Shown: piece by piece, positions 5,328 to 5,389 of the stretch
How positions within the stretch are numbered: position 1 is the stretch's first letter
How the letters are laid out: each line of letters starts with the position of its first letter
DNA from: Caldisericia bacterium
GTDB lineage: Bacteria > Caldisericota > Caldisericia > UBA6126
Length of the DNA stretch: 5,389 nt
NCBI GenBank assembly: GCA_028708485.1
Contig: JAQVYZ010000087.1
Location: forward strand, 1-5,389
Reading direction: 5' to 3'
Translations under genes and position numbers: made by a program
The notes under the pieces: model-generated
Database searches by the model: none
What the model saw: the letters and a program-made list of their open reading frames with translations, nothing else
What the model was told of the DNA's origin: nothing

Positions 5328-5389
5328 TTATTTCGCTGTAGCTGATGTTAACTGGCTGAGAAGACTCTTTGGATCGAAGAAATTAACGG
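5328..5389 (-). CDS. Possible 3' end of another minus-strand gene (partial)
   Basis: Reading the minus strand from the right edge, one frame gives VNFFDPKSLLSQLTSATAK followed by TAA (5330-5328), a plausible protein C-terminus. Its stop lies 61 bases before the GNAT start, in the same direction, so the two could share a transcript, with the palindrome between them. Another minus frame (ending in IQRVFSAS-stop) is also open for a shorter stretch. With only 19 codons the call is weak, and no family is recognised. Confidence 0.25.
   Translation of the reverse strand, partial: VNFFDPKSLLSQLTSATAK

Noticed and set aside
1..5389. CRISPR array, tRNA, rRNA or riboswitch
   Set aside because: No regularly spaced direct repeats, cloverleaf-type sequence or conserved riboswitch core was seen on either strand by eye.

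Overview
The window looks bacterial, of moderate to low GC, probably from a Gram-positive (Bacillota/Clostridia-like) or similar lineage. Pointers are a strong GGAGG ribosome-binding site, sigma-70-type promoters, a lipoprotein signal peptide, and a copper-amine-oxidase-type 'stalk' domain fused to fibronectin type III repeats, which is common in Clostridia and relatives. The taxonomic call is inference and could be wrong.

Layout: (1) positions 2-1579 (+) hold the 3' part of a large, probably exported protein. It has the tail of a probable DUF4932/metallopeptidase-like region, three FN3-like modules and a C-terminal stalk domain; its true start lies before the window. (2) 1540-1627 is packed with palindromes. 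Two are adjacent diverged copies of one short repeat family, and the first copy supplies the gene's last 13 codons and its stop. (3) 1626-1673 is an AT-rich promoter block with TTGACA and TAAAAT boxes placed so that transcription should start at or next to the ATG of the next gene. (4) 1674-2846 (+) is an AAA_14/DUF4143 ATPase with a nuclease-like C-terminus. (5) About 2880-3072 is the decayed remnant of a Txe/YoeB-type toxin gene, without start codon and frameshifted near its end. (6) 3073-3336 has no recognisable gene. (7) 3373-4740 (+) is a lipoprotein glycoside hydrolase of the GH-A clan, with its own extended -10 promoter and strong RBS. (8) 4706-5266 (-) is a GNAT acetyltransferase that converges on the hydrolase gene and overlaps it by 35 bases, again on repeat-like sequence. 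(9) 5279-5315 is a perfect 14-bp-arm palindrome in the GNAT leader, and the last ~60 bases may be the 3' end of another minus-strand gene.

The genes do not form an obvious pathway. The outer parts (FN3/stalk protein, lipoprotein hydrolase) suggest cell-surface functions. The middle part (ATPase plus toxin debris) looks like a small AT-rich acquired island. The unifying oddity is a family of small palindromic repeats at gene ends, which appears to have rewritten the C-termini of at least one and perhaps three proteins. I see no convincing complete new defence or mobile system. The best leads are the repeat family, the predicted leaderless ATPase transcript and the toxin remnant.
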